Positions 29,170 to 42,313 of a DNA stretch of 64,000 bases are shown piece by piece (positions within the stretch are counted from its first letter, which is position 1; every line of letters starts with the position of its first letter). The notes below the pieces were generated by a model. It saw nothing but the letters and a program-made list of their open reading frames with translations. It was not told where the DNA came from and searched no databases. The DNA is from Syncephalis plumigaleata (taxonomy: Eukaryota; Zoopagomycota; Zoopagomycetes; Zoopagales; Piptocephalidaceae): positions 124,001-188,000 of the forward strand of contig JAIXMF010000006.1 in the NCBI GenBank assembly GCA_025201365.1. Direction: 5' to 3'. A program made the position numbers and the translations under genes.

Positions 29170-32100
29170 ATGGCTACCGCTGCCACTGACGTGTTGGGCG
29201 TTCAAGACAATGCCAAGGTGGCCATGTGCCGTCGAGACTCGTCCGGATACACTGTAAACGTATTCGAAGGCAAGCAAGAGCAAATGCTCAAGGTTTGCGA
29301 GCATATTCAAGAAACTGGCTTTATTCCAAAGGAGTTGGTTCAAAACGAGGTTACTTGGTTCTACGGGTAAGTCCATTAAAGTGATGACAAGTATCTACGT
29401 TTCCTATTGCTAACATTATACTGTATTGCTATTGTTGCTGTTGTTGCTATTGTTGTTGCTGACAACCACTAGTAATCTTGGCATTGATGACATGTACTTT
29501 ATGCTAGAATCGGTAGAAACGATCGCCAACCATATTATCGCTTTGTATGGCAGCAAGGTTTTGGCTTTCACAAAGAGTGATCATACACTCGATGTCAATC
29601 TAGTACGGGAAACAGAGGAGAATGCCGTTTACATTCATACCTCTCGCCCGGGTATCTCGCAAACGAACGACTACCAACCGGAAAAGCGGTAAGTAGCAGC
29701 CATCTACTAGGATCAATCAATCGATTATACTAACGCATTACTGTTTCCCTTTCTTTTTCCCGTTCAATTAGCATCGATGAAAGATACCTCGATGCCACCA
29801 ACAAGGATCAAGCATTCCGTTTGGAAACTTATCGTTCCTCGGGTACCGTGTCATCATCATTCGATGCACAACTACGTTGCTACTTCGTTGCCAAGTGTGA
29901 CTTTGTCCAGCCTACACCAAGTCCGGAGGAAGAGTCGGATATCCGCCTAGTATCGGATCGAGGTTTCCTTAGCAAGGCCACCGAGAATACACTTGAAGTG
30001 TACCAGAAAGTGATCAATAATGTACTCGCTCGTACCGGTCCAGTGATTGAAGTGTTCAACATTGAAGGATCACGCGAAAAGCGTCTAGTCATCGGTTATC
30101 GGTAAGTAGTTGTAACTAGCCAATTACATTATGGTAATACAGTACAATTACTTACCGTTGTTGCAATAGTCAAAGGAGTACACAGCACTTCTTCTCGGCC
30201 ATGTCCGATCTTTACCATTACTACGACTTGTACTCGTCTCGCAAGTATGTCGGTGAGTAAACGTTGATTACACTCTATAGACAGTATCAATGACAAATAG
30301 CTAACATGTTCTCTCTCTCTCTCTCTCTCTTTCTCCATAATATCCAATGAATAGAACAATTCTCTAATGGCGTTACCATCATGTGTCTCTACCTAAACCC
30401 ACTGTCAAACTCACGCTCCCCCCCTATCGAGCACTCCATCTACCAAGTAATGAAGGAGGCCAGTCTCATCTACTGCTTGCCCACCACGCCATTGCAGTCG
30501 TTCTTCCAGACTAAGGTGCTTAGCGTGCAAGAGTCCATCTACGGCTATATCTGCTGGATCTTCTGCCAGCACTTCCTTAATCGTTTGGGTAACGAATACT
30601 CCACGCTGGCCGGTATCATGGATCTCAACAACTCCACGCATCTCGAGGTGTTGACCAAGATCAAGAAGCGTCTTCGTACCGACACGTTCACGCGTGAATA
30701 CGTGTTGGACATTATTCGCATGTACCCGGAATTGGTCAAACTGCTCTACGTGAACTTTGCCATGACCCATTACATCAATCCACGCGAGCGTAGCATCGAG
30801 CCAACCCTGTCGTACCAGCGTATTCAAACGGATGTTCCACTCAGCAATGAAGAACTACTCGACAAGATTCGTCGCACCACGTCGAATAGTCACGAGTTCA
30901 TGGTGTTCGAGTCATTCCTTATTTTCAACAAGCATGTGCTCAAGACCAACTTCTACCAACCGACCAAGGTGGCCATTTCATTCCGTTTGACGCCAAACTT
31001 CTTGCCAGAGATCGAGTACCCAACTAAGCCATACGGCATGTTCTTCGTGGTAGGCACGGAGTTCCGTGGTTTCCATCTTCGATTCCGTGATGTCGCTCGT
31101 GGTGGTATCCGTGTTATTCGCTCGCGTAATCGTGAAGCCTACAGTATCAACTTGCGTAGTCTATTCGATGAGAATTACGCGTTGGCCGCTACACAACAGC
31201 GTAAGAACAAGGATATTCCCGAGGGTGGCTCTAAAGGTACCATCCTGTTGGATATCGATCATCAAGACAAGCCACGTGTGGCCTTTGAGAAATACGTCGA
31301 CGCCATTCTCGATCTATTAATTGAAGGACGTACCGCCGGCATCAAGGAGAAGATCATCGACTTGCACAAGAAACCGGAGATTCTCTTCTTCGGTCCCGAC
31401 GAAGGTACCGCCGACTACATGGACTGGGCAAGTGGTCATGCTCGCAAGCGAGGCTATCCATTCTGGAAGGCCTTCACCACCGGTAAGAGCCAGGCATTGG
31501 GCGGTATTCCGCACGATTTGTACGGTATGACAACGCGCTCCGTGCATCAATACGTGCTTGGTATCTATCGCAAGTTGGGTCTCAACGAGGAGGACTGCAC
31601 CAAATTGCAAACGGGCGGTCCCGATGGTGATCTCGGCTCTAACGAGATCAAGATATCGCACGACAAGACCATCGGTGTCGTTGACGGTAGCGGTGTTCTT
31701 TACGATCCGGAGGGCATCAATCGCGAGGAATTGCTACGACTCGCCAACAACCGACAAATGATCGCGAACTTTGATGTGAGCAAACTCGGCCCACAAGGTT
31801 TCCGTGTTCTCGTGGACGAGTACAAGGTTAGCCTGCCAAATGGCACTGTCGTCGATGATGGTTTGAGCTTCCGTAACAACTTCCATCTCAACGAGTTTGC
31901 CTCGGCTCAAATCTTCGTGCCATGCGGTGGTCGTCCCGAGTCGGTCGACGTTAACAACGTGCACAAACTACTCGATGCCGATGGTCAGCCACGCTTCAAG
32001 TACATCGTTGAAGGTGCCAATCTGTTCTTCACGCAAGAGGCACGTCTACGTCTAGAGGCGGCGGGTGCCGTCACTTTCAAGGATGCCAGCGCTAACAAGG

Positions 32101-32612
32101 GCGGTGTCACCTCGTCATCACTCGAGGTGTTGGCCGCGCTCTCCTTCAACGACAAAGACTTCCACGAGCATATGCAAGTAAAGAATGGCGTGGTACCCGA
32201 CTTCTACCAGCAATACGTCGTGGAGGTACAGGGCATCATTGAACGTAATGCCGCGTTGGAATTCGAGTGTATCTGGAATCAACATAAGAATACTAACCAG
32301 CCACGTCCTATCATCTCGGACGAACTAAGTCACGCTATCGTCAATCTAAAGGATGAGCTTCAGGGCACGACACTATGGAATAACAAGGGATTACGTCATG
32401 TTGTTCTACGTGAAGCACTACCCAAACTACTACAAGAGCAAGTCGGTCTCGAGTCCATCATCCGTAATGTGCCTGACTCGTATCTACGTGCCATTTTCGG
32501 TTCGTATCTAGCCAGTCGATTCGTTTACAAGCATGGCATTAGTCCCAGCCAGTTTGCCTTCTTCGAGTTTATGACTCCATACTTTGCAAAGGCTGCCGAG
32601 GAGCAAATCTAA
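29170..32612 (+). CDS. GDH2: NAD-specific glutamate dehydrogenase (large, ~115 kDa class)
   Basis: It oxidises glutamate to 2-oxoglutarate and ammonium with NAD, a catabolic role. Exons are 29170-29366, 29473-29688, 29772-30101, 30170-30252 and 30355-32612, about 1,027 residues, the usual length of the fungal GDH2 class. Visible blocks are NLGIDDMYFMLESVETIA, VYIHTSRPGIS, SSRKYVEQFSNGVTIMCLYL, RFRDVARGGIRVIRSRN, IPEGGSKGTILLD, FFGPDEGTADYMDWA and the nucleotide-binding GGPDGDLGSNEIKIS. There is no evident mitochondrial presequence (MATAATDVLGVQDNAK), so it is probably cytosolic. Strong GC3 bias of the last exon suggests high expression. The 2.2 kb last exon has no frame breaks, unlike other genes in the window. 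Confidence 0.96.
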
Positions 32613-32775
32613 TTGCTTACTTACTTTTTATCAATAAATTGATTTCATTAGTAATGATATGATCAATCACAAACAACAGTAACAGTAATAATAAGTGAAC
32701 TTGCTTTTTATTCACGAAAGATACCACACAACTGCCATAGATAGTGATGGTTATGGCCTATAAAGGACAATATAA

Positions 32776-33434
32776 TTATCGCCACAACTTCACATACAAA
32801 TACATAAAGATGAACGTGCCAATAACAAATAGAATCATGTAGCACATCCAGCCACCGGCACGTTGTCGTGCTGCCATTCGTTGGAATCGCTTAACAGTTC
32901 CATTGAGAAATGAACCGGTAGTATCAAAGTCATCATTCTATAGGAATACATGGACATGTATCGATTAGAAATATACGTAGTCTATCGTCATGATCATCAT
33001 CTAGTATATAACTTACCATTGTGTTAAGCATACGATTCTGTTCACGTACTTCTTCACCAATACCAATGGTAATCTAATATCATCAACATTAGTAACAAAT
33101 ACTAGCAGTAGTAGTAGTATATGTATATACTGCTCTACTTACCTCTCGCAACATGGCTACTTTGTTTTGTAGACCTGATACACGCTGATCGTTGAACCCC
33201 TCCATAACAGTGTCGTTCTGATAAGTATCGGTTGTTACATTGACGCCACCACGGTGCATAGGTCCTGTGGCAGCATCACCTCCCGCTTGCACTCCTGTTG
33301 CATGGCCGTAGAGAAGACGATTGCGGTCATTAGAGGCTGCATTATCACGATGCGGCTGACTAGAGCAGTAACAATACTATTAGTCTATATTACTATAGTA
33401 GTAGTAGTAGCAGTACTTACTTCCACTGACTCAT
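32776..33434 (-). CDS. BET1: BET1-like SNARE
   Basis: A v-SNARE of ER-Golgi transport. Four exons run from MSQW (33434) to the stop at 32776. The Qc-SNARE helix reads RVSGLQNKVAMLRE, then ITIGIGEEVREQNRMLNTM, then NDDFDTTGSFLNGTVKRFQR, with the central layer Gln-type residue in EQNR. It ends in a single membrane anchor (GGWMCYMILFVIGTFIFMYL) and a four-residue tail. The WMCYMILFV anchor start is typical of BET1. The N-terminal half is Gly/His-rich and not conserved. Paralogues such as SFT1 are possible but fit less well. Confidence 0.88.
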
Positions 33435-33949
33435 ATTATTTATAGTGAGGAATGTTATCGAGAATGTAGGAAGAGCAGTAAAATAATGGTATTGTATATC
33501 AAAAGAGATGCGTCAATCATCAAAAGATCGGTGTGTGAATATAAAATGGCATTGACATCAAGGATTTATTAAACGCTAGTCAATATATATGGATTGATTA
33601 CAACTCTATATCCATTGATTCTAATAGAAAGCATAGATTTGTTCTTGTATATTCTAGTCTAACTACTATTCGTATATGTTATTGTATATATATATTGCGT
33701 ATTAGTCTAGATGGTATTAATAGATGGTAAGCGTGATTTCACGCGTGTAGGAATAATATATAGACGTTGATTTACGTCTTCCTTAATTGGATGCAATATC
33801 GGATCAACATGTGTTGAAATAGCCGATACACCCTTGTACGCGTCATACTTGCTTACTTTCCCTCTCTCTCCTCCTCTTCCTAGTTACTATTATCTACTGC
33901 TTTGCTTACATTACTTGTTCCTATATCTATCTACCTTCTATCTATCTAT
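33435..33949. other. Spacer between divergent genes
   Basis: The shared upstream region of the BET1-like and ACADSB-like genes. A pyrimidine-rich tract and TATC repeats sit at 33855-33950 just before the acyl-CoA dehydrogenase start. I see nothing else. Confidence 0.5.
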
Positions 33950-35719
33950 ATGAACATGGCTCATCTATTGACTGCAACACTTCGACGTTCTACCGGACTA
34001 GCACGTCCAGCACTTAGTGCACTTAGTGCACGGTAATAACCCATTGAACTGGAAAGAACTACAAGTCAATATGATTATTAACATACGAATAAACTGTATT
34101 AGTGCCTTTTCGCAGTCGAGTGTTGCACGTTCAGGCATATCCTCTTTGTATAAATTGACTGACGAGGAAACAATGCTACGTGAAACTGGTCAGTATCGTT
34201 ATTTCTTGATACTCACTCCTATCTAACATTTATATAGTGGCTCGATTCTCAAAGGAGGTAGTGCAACCAAAAGTTGCTGCTATGGACGAAGCTGAAAAAC
34301 TTGATCCACAAGTACTTAGTGGATTATTCGAGAATGGTGTAAGTACTAGACTACAATTAGAAGACAAATCATTTATGCTTCTCTTTTCACCTCATTAGTT
34401 GATGGGCATTGAAACACCGACTGATCTCGATGGATCAGGATGCTCGTTCATGTCAGCCATTCTTGTCATTGAAGGTAATGCTCATCAATATATACAATGA
34501 TCATAATAATAACATAGATGAATGAATAATCTATTAGAATTGGCCAAGATTGATCCATCTATTAGTGTGGTGTGTGATGTACAGAACACACTTGTTAATA
34601 CGCTATTCCGAAAATATGCCACTAAAGAGTTACAACAAAAGTATCTGCCACGATTGGCTACTGACAAGGTAGGCTATCTTATGAGGAATATCCAGTAATA
34701 ATATCACTAATAACTGTTCAGGTTGGCTGTTTCTGTCTATCAGAGGTTGGTTCTGGCAGTGATGCATTTGCATTGCAAACTCGCGCTGAAAAGCAGGGTG
34801 ATCACTATGTCATTAGTGGTAGTAAGATGTGGATTACCAATTCGAATGAAGCGGACATCTTCCTCGTATTCGCCAATGTTGATCCAAGCAAGGGCTACAA
34901 GGGTATTACTTGCTTTGTCGCAGAGAGAGATTGGGGTGTTGAGATTGCAAAGAAGGAATCCAAGGTAAGAGGATAGTTGTTAGATGCGTGAGAGACAACT
35001 ACTACTGCTATTGACACTTACATATACTACAAACTATTATAGTTGGGTATTCGTGCCTCATCCACTTGTGTACTCAACTTTGATGGTGTCAAGGTTAGTA
35101 GGATTAGATGAACAACTAGATGGTTGTAATATTGGATAATCTAAACATGTTGATTGATATAGGTACCAGAGAGAACATCATTGGTTCAGTCGGTCAAGGC
35201 TATAAATACGCCATTGAGATCTTGAATGAAGGTCGTATCGGTATTGCAGCACAATGCTTGGTCTTGCTCAAGGTGTATTCGATGTTACCATGCCGTATCT
35301 ATTCCAACGTAAACAATTCAGCAAGCATCTAGGTGAATTCCAGGTAATGTTACTAGTATTGCACATAGCATTATAACAATATGTACACTAATGATATGTG
35401 TATACAGGGTATGCAATTCCAATATGCGCAAGTAGCCATGGAAATCGAAGCAGCTCGTCTACTCACCTATAACGCGGCTCGTCTCAAGGAGGAAGGCAAG
35501 TCATTCATCAAGGAGGCTGCCATGGCCAAGTTATACGCCTCGCAAGTGGCGGACAAGACCGCGTCACGCTGCGTGGAATGGCTCGGTGGTGTTGGTTTTA
35601 CGCGTGATTTCCCCGCTGAAAAGTTCTATCGTGACTGTAAGATCGGTGCCATCTACGAAGGAACGAGCAACATTCAATTGCAAACTATTGCTAAATTATT
35701 GGCTGCTCAATATCGCTAA
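33950..35719 (+). CDS. Short/branched-chain acyl-CoA dehydrogenase (ACADSB-like)
   Basis: A mitochondrial flavoenzyme of isoleucine/branched-chain and short-chain acyl-CoA oxidation. The N-terminus [20 protein letters not shown] is a typical presequence. Nine exons carry [52 protein letters not shown] (substrate/FAD site), [38 protein letters not shown], and the end [51 protein letters not shown] with the catalytic Glu. The frame needs one extra base near 35170 (after VP) and one near 35258 (family AAQMLGLAQG; here an A seems missing). Both look like deletion errors. The first exon 2 acceptor is best placed at the TAG before TGCCTTTTCG. Confidence 0.92.
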
Positions 35720-36085
35720 GAAGCATAAGAAGACAACGACAATGAAAAATGAATAATAAACGTCTATTGATGTTATACTGCTGTTGCTGACTATCTGTGT
35801 ATGAACCATAGTAACCAGTCAATGATAGTGATACAATAGAATGAAATGACATATCACTCTTTATAAATCACGCCGCCCTACTTGCTCCTTATTTATTAGC
35901 CAATCTAATGTTAATTTCACCTTATTCGTATCCCTTTCTGCTACTGCTTTCTTATTCTTGCATTGATACACCTGCCACTGTGATTGCAACAAGTGACCTC
36001 TTCCTCTTTCTTACATCTATATACACGTATATACACACACGCACTCAATTATACAACGAGTCGGTTATTATTGTTCTCTACTACA

Positions 36086-39000
36086 ATGCCGGCCGTTAAA
36101 CAAAAAGAACTGGTCGACCAGCTATCCTTAGCGGGCGTTGAGGAACGTCACCAATCCCTTTGTTTCCTAATTAACAGTGTTATTGGCAATAAGCAAAAGA
36201 AAGACCAGTATGCCAATTTAGGCGTTGTACCAAGGTGAGCATCAACACGATAGTCATAACTATTCTATCATAGCATATATTGATATCGTTTGCTTGTTTA
36301 TTCCTCTTACTATCTCATAGTCTAGTGTATATACTACAGGAGGCTAATGCATCTACCGCTGATCGCATACAAGCGTGTAATATTCTAGGCAGTCTAACAT
36401 TTGGTAAGTAGCATCGTTTACAATGATGGACTCGTAACTATGGCGTGTTGTTTTTATTAGAATGCTCACCATTATCTAACCACAAATAGGTGGTGACTGT
36501 TCTTTGCAAGCATTACGAGAGAATAATGCAGCGCGTGCTCTTCTTGACGCACTACAAACTCACGATGATCCAGCATTAGTCGAGGCATTGATACGTGCAT
36601 TAAAATCACTATTAGGCGTGATAGATTCGGGTAAACATCAGCTATTACAGGTAAGTGGACATGCATAGCAAGTAATAACAGTGTATTCATTGATTACAAT
36701 GGCCATTTAGGATAAGGATATTAGTAGAATAGTACATTTGCTCAATCCAGTAGCATGGACCATTCCACCGCGTTCTATCATTCAGGCTGCACGTATTGGT
36801 CAACATGCAGCGAAAGCCATTGCTTCTTGTAGCGGTACTGAGGAATTACAAATGAAATGGGCATCAGCTCGTGCAGCCGGTGAACTCTTGGTATTGGCAA
36901 ACTGCGGCTTCTTAAGGTAATCTTGGAATGATATACTCGGTAATCACGAATAGTAATGTAATAACAATCGAGTATATAGGCACAAGAGTCGCATTGGAGG
37001 CATTGGCCAGTTTGTGTCATGAAAATATAACTATCTCAAGTTTTATTAGTCAGAATACATGTAGGCAACGTAGATACTATATTCATATACGATGTATTGA
37101 CTAATTAATGGCTGCTGCTACAGTCTATTCTCTAGATGCATTTACTGCCAATAGGAAAAAGGATCATGCTAGTACGACCTCATTATCTGCTGATAGTCAT
37201 CAAGATGTACTTATGCGACTATTATATCATCTTGACATGCATATCAGATTGTTGGCAGCTACATGGTAAGTAATGTGCAGTGAACATGACATGTACATAC
37301 TTGCTAAGTGCATGTAGTGTGGTAAATATGTATCGTGCAGGAGCAATATAATCGTGCGGAACAAGTAAAATTGATCGTCATGCCTGCACTCATTCGTATG
37401 TTGCAGTGTGGCGATGCATGGGTGGAGGAACGAGCAGCATTTGCATTTGGTAAGATATATGGATAAATATATATTATTATAACAAAAGTAGTAGGAATAC
37501 ATACTAACTGCTACTCTCTATAGCCTATCTCGTTAGTGAATCGGCTGAATTGCAAGAGGCTGCCTGTGAAACAGAGGTTATTGGTACATTATGCTCGGTT
37601 CTAGATACGCTAATTGATGATAAGGAATTGATACAATTGGACATTGGGAAAGGCAGTGTTCATCAAACGACAAGTGATGTGTTACCAAAGGAACCGAATC
37701 GTAAAGAGGTAAATAATGAGCTATTTCCCTTGTATTGTTACAATCAATCTAATAGATTGTCTACTAGAGTATATTGCTGGCTATTGCTGCCGTATGTTCA
37801 CTTAATGAAGAGTGCCGGAAAAAGGCAGTCATTTCATTGAATGGATGATGCATGCATTCTAACAAGAATGACGCTTTCTTTAGGTCGTCGATACTCGTGT
37901 TCTACCACGAATTGTCGCATCTCTCTCGCATAACTCGTCACGTGTTCGAATTGCCGCGTGTATGTGCACTCGTAGTCTATCTCGATCAGTAAAGAATCTA
38001 CGTACAGCGCTAGTAGATGCAGAGATATCGGCACCTATATGTAAAGTAAGTATAAAGCTAGCATCGAATATTAAATTGACTAATTGACTGATTGATTACC
38101 ATTTAGTTACTATCGGATTCGGTCATTGAAGTGCAAAATATGGCATTGACCACACTATGCAATCTAGTGTTGGATTTCTCGGCATTAAAAAAGGTATACT
38201 ACATTATGAGTAATAGGAACAATCAATGTCTAATATGCTTGTTGAATAGACAATGCTAGAACAAGGAATCATAGTGCGATTGGTAGAGTTGATAGGATCA
38301 GAGAATACACAGCAACGAGTGAATGCCGTATGGGCATTGGAGAGTCTACTGTACAATGCTAATCGTGAAATAAAATCCGCGGTAATGCGGCATTGACGTA
38401 TAAGCAACTTATCGGGTAAGTCGAATAGACGAGGATAGCAATGCTGTCATTCGACTAATCACTGTTACATTATTAGATTATTACAAGACAAAGATGAATC
38501 TGTACAAGTACATGCATTTGGCTTGTTGCGTAACTTGATTTGCGGTAAAGAAACTGTAGGTATTATTTGACTATGTCATTACTATTGCTATGCTAACAAT
38601 ATTGAATAGGATGTTGCCAATGTATTGGAAGGTATCGGTGAGAGTACTCTGTTCGATCTATTGCACAGCAACTTGAATCATAGTAATGCACAAGTGGTAG
38701 TTCAAGTAAGTGTGTAAACTAGATAATACGACAATATGATACTTAATGACTACTATCACCTAGACCATCTACGTTATTGCCAATATGGCCACTGGAAATG
38801 AGCAACATAAAAATAATGTAATGGAAAATAATATGCTTACAACGGATATATTGCAATGCTTGGTACGTGCTGATAATGATGGCATAATATATCTATATGA
38901 TGCTAATGATATTATAGGAACATGAGAATACATCTGTACGTGAGGGTGCAGTCTGGTGCATTATCAATCTATGCTGGTTCGAGAATGTAACACCAGGCGA

Positions 39001-39254
39001 GACACGAGGTAACGTACTTGTATACACATACTATATGTTACATTAACAATAATAATAATGTAGGTGTACGCGATAGAATTCGTAAATTCCGTAGTCTTGG
39101 TGCATTAGAGCGTGTACGTCAATTGACGAATGATTCAGATCCTAATTTACGTGAAAGGGTTGCCACTGCACTTGAACGTTTATCGATTCCATTCGATGTG
39201 ACAAGTGGCTTACTCAGTCATATACCGTTGACTGGTGGTACTGGTAATACGTGA
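36086..39254 (+). CDS. ARMC8/GID5 armadillo protein (GID/CTLH E3 ligase subunit)
   Basis: ARMC8 (yeast Gid5/Vid28) is the substrate-receptor scaffold of the GID/CTLH ubiquitin ligase. The start MPAVKQKELVDQLSLAGVEE is followed by CFLINSVIGNKQKKDQYANLG, the family N-terminus. About seventeen short exons carry armadillo repeats, for example VALEALASLCHENITI, FAYLVSESAELQEAACETE, VQNMALTTLCNLVLDFSAL, VNAVWALESLLYNANREIK, VIANMATGNEQHKNNVM and the conserved end VREGAVWCIINLCWFENV, ERVRQLTNDSDPNLRERVA. Frame is not kept near 38392 (one base short) or near 37335-37345 (two bases short or an unrecognised splice). One exon joins best with an AAG acceptor (36987), skipping a nearer TAG. Confidence 0.85.
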
Positions 39255-39575
39255 TGGCATCATTAAATATATAAATACTATTTCTTATGCAATTACTGCA
39301 ACTCTATTGAATATGGAAGACTAGAAAACAAGTATTGACACTAGTTGTTCAATACAGATTCAACTATTCTATGCATATACCATTTTGTAACTATAACGTT
39401 AGACTACTTGGATCTAATCTACAACTCGATTGTTACCAAACATTTCAGCATAACTTATGATTATCAGTTTTGTATTAAACGGGAATATTGCAGTTAGTAT
39501 GATTAAAACGATATAGATATAGATATAGATATAGATAGCTGCATTAATTTTACTAGGTTCCTGTCATAATCATGT
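39255..39575. other. Short spacer between convergent genes
   Basis: No gene. An ATATAG run (five or so copies) lies at about 39511-39537. Confidence 0.5.
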
Positions 39576-40088
39576 CTACCAAAGTTCACGTCGTCGTTGA
39601 CGATTAATACCAATGAGACGACGCTTGTAGCCGTGATTCTCTCGGATCTTGTTGACTTGCTCGTTCAACACTTGGCGCTGTTCCTCGGGACATGGCGCGA
39701 CAAGTGCCACGAATAAACGTGAACATCCGAATTTATCTGCCAAACGTTTCTGCGTCCAATGGGTGGGATCTTTGATGCGTAACTCGCGCATAGCTTGTTT
39801 GTCAGCCTCCGTAAGGTGGAATTTCTTTTCTACAATTGGTTTCAACGGTGGTGGTAGTGACGATAAATCCTCGTTCGCTTGATCATTCGTTGTATCGACG
39901 CGTGGCACTCGGCTTACCAAAACACTGCCGTCGGATAGTTCGCGATGATAGACGGCTGAAGCTAGGGCAGTACCTAAACTTTTACTATAGGCTTTTGTAT
40001 TAATGCACATTCGTGATTGTTGCCAGTGCAACAACGAAAGCCGACATGTCACGGCTCGCTTGAACATGACCGTAGTTTGTAGTGACAT
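39576..40088 (-). CDS. MRPL20: Mitochondrial ribosomal protein mL58 (MRP-L20 family)
   Basis: A single exon of 170 residues. The N-terminus (MSLQTTVMFKRAVTCRLSLL) is basic and fits a mitochondrial presequence. The C-terminal half has the family signature: LTEADKQAMRELRIKDPTHW then TQKRLADKFGCSRLFVALVA, a helix-turn-helix-like segment, then RENHGYKRRLIGINRQRRRE. mL58 is known from fungal mitoribosomes, so this gene is the best lineage marker in the window. Confidence 0.8.
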   Translation of the reverse strand: MSLQTTVMFKRAVTCRLSLLHWQQSRMCINTKAYSKSLGTALASAVYHRELSDGSVLVSRVPRVDTTNDQANEDLSSLPPPLKPIVEKKFHLTEADKQAMRELRIKDPTHWTQKRLADKFGCSRLFVALVAPCPEEQRQVLNEQVNKIRENHGYKRRLIGINRQRRRELW

Positions 40089-40677
40089 TCACAGTGCAAG
40101 TAATAAGAATGAGGATTAGGACAACACGCGTCAAGAAGTGGAAACGAGGATGACACCGTTAGATTCAACAAGTGACTAATGGAATCTAAAAAGTGGAGAG
40201 AAAAAACTTGCACAAGCCATTAAAAATCATCATTGATCGCGTATCATTTCCTTTATTACTCTAGTATCACTCTTACGCTAATAGATATTTATTCTATAAA
40301 TTAAGAATAGCGAATAGACACTAGTTACATTTCATATACATATACATATATATTACTATAATGTTATACCATTTCATGGATAATAACAATGATTGTTATT
40401 CTAGTTAATGAGAATAGTTGTAAGCTGCTATGATTTTTCAAATGAATAAATGATTTTTCTTTTCGTATGTGAATGTGCGTGCGTGTGTGTGACCTCGTTC
40501 TTTCTTCGAACGACTTGCTTGACGCCGGTTATTGCTACCACCATCACTAATATTGCTATTGCTATTGCTGCTATTGCTACTCCCTTTTCTGTTTTGATAC
40601 GTCTTACGTTTCTTGTCGGCTTACCGGTTATTATTGATAGTGTTGAACGATAGTAGTTTATTCACCTGTTGATTATC

Positions 40678-42112
40678 ATGAGGAACATTGTTGTTATATC
40701 AGGTAAACTACTACTACTACTATACTCGCAAGATTAACTAACAAATATACTTACTTTACCGCTATACTATCACTTTAACACGTAGGCTCGTCTAATCCAG
40801 ACCTCGCTGAAGCCATTTGTGCTCGGCTCGGTGTTCGTTTGGGCAATGTAAAACTGAGCAAGTTCAGCAATCAAGAGACCAATGTGGAAATATTCGAATC
40901 AGTCCGTGATAAGGACGTGTACATTATTCAGTCGGGTTGCGGTCGCGTGAACGACAATCTCATCGAGTTGCTTATCATGCTTGGTGCGTGCAAGACAGCA
41001 TCGGCGAAAAGAGTTACCGCGGTTATTCCATGCTTTCCTTACGCACGTCAACCGGATGCACCACATCGACAAGGGCGTTCCACGTTCTATCATCGTTTGC
41101 AGAACAGTAATCATGATCAATCGAGCGATCCATTGCCCGTGGATATGGTGAATAGGCTGTCGGAGGAACGTGATGCCGCGGAAGCAGGTCTAGTATTGAG
41201 TCCAGATGCTGAACAAGCAAAAGGACGTAGTGCCTCGACAACAGCACCAGCACCAGCACCAGCAACGACGACGACATTTGCCACTAGTAATCCGGTGGGA
41301 AATATCGCTCAGGATAACGGCTATAAACAATGGCCAGCTCGTCCCGGTACACTTATTGCCGACATGTTAACGAGTGCAGGTAAGTGATAAGCTATCATTA
41401 TGACTATGTATCAAGTAATAACATCATGTATATTATAATATGATAGGTGCTGATCATATTATTACCATGGATCTACATGATCCTCAATTCCAAGGATTCT
41501 TCGATGTACCTGTCGATGTAGTCTATGCGCAGCACTCTATTCTCGACTATATTCGTCATCATATTCCACATTGGCGTGATGCTGTGGTCGTGTCACCCGA
41601 TGCAGGTGGTGCAAAGCGGTAAGTTGTAATCTATTATAGTTGTGCCATTGTCATTTGTAATAGCAATAATAATAATAATAATAATGTAATTGTTTTATTA
41701 GTGCCACTCAAGTAGCTAATCATTTAAACCTGATTTTGCACTCATTCATCGTGAAGGCAAAGCAGACGACGCTTCTCGTATGGCACTTGTGGGTGATGTA
41801 CGCGATAAAACGGCAATTATCATTGATGATATCGCGGATACTTGTCGTACTCTATGTATTGCCACCGATATTCTATGTCAGAATGGTGCCTCTAAGGTCT
41901 ACGCCATTGTTACGCATCCGATGCTATCGGGACGAGCATTGGAAACGTTGAACAAGTCACCGCTAAGTCGTGTTGTCGTCACTAACACTATTCCTATCGA
42001 GAATAAGCGAGAGATTTGCTCGAAATTGGAAGTGATCGATATTTCTGGCACATTCGCCGAAGCTATTCGACGATCACATAATGGCGAGTCACTTTCTCAG
42101 ATGTTTGCTTAG
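40678..42112 (+). CDS. Ribose-phosphate pyrophosphokinase (PRPP synthetase) subunit
   Basis: It makes PRPP from ribose 5-phosphate and ATP for nucleotide, His and Trp synthesis. Exon 1 (40678-40702) gives MRNIVVISG; exon 2 starts [19 protein letters not shown]. Family blocks are [60 protein letters not shown], the PRPP loop [10 protein letters not shown] and [11 protein letters not shown]. The usual KKDKSRAP loop is replaced by a different ~85-residue low-complexity insert (41077-41340; Ser/Ala/Pro/Thr-rich). Some fungal Prs subunits carry similar non-homologous regions, so this may be a regulatory rather than catalytic subunit. In exon 4 the frame needs one more G near 41733 (NL then [19 protein letters not shown]). 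Confidence 0.92.
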
Positions 42113-42313
42113 TAGATGCTTCTCCTTCTTCTTCTTTCTATCGCTAATTGAGTTGAATGAATGAATTGAAATGTGTTATGCTATATGCTGTATGTTGTAT
42201 GTTGTATGTTGTATGACAAATTATACTGCCAGTAGTTATAGCAAACAAACAAAAAAATGATTAGAAAAAGTAAAGGCTATATTAATATTAGCAATAATGG
42301 TGGTGTCAACTTC

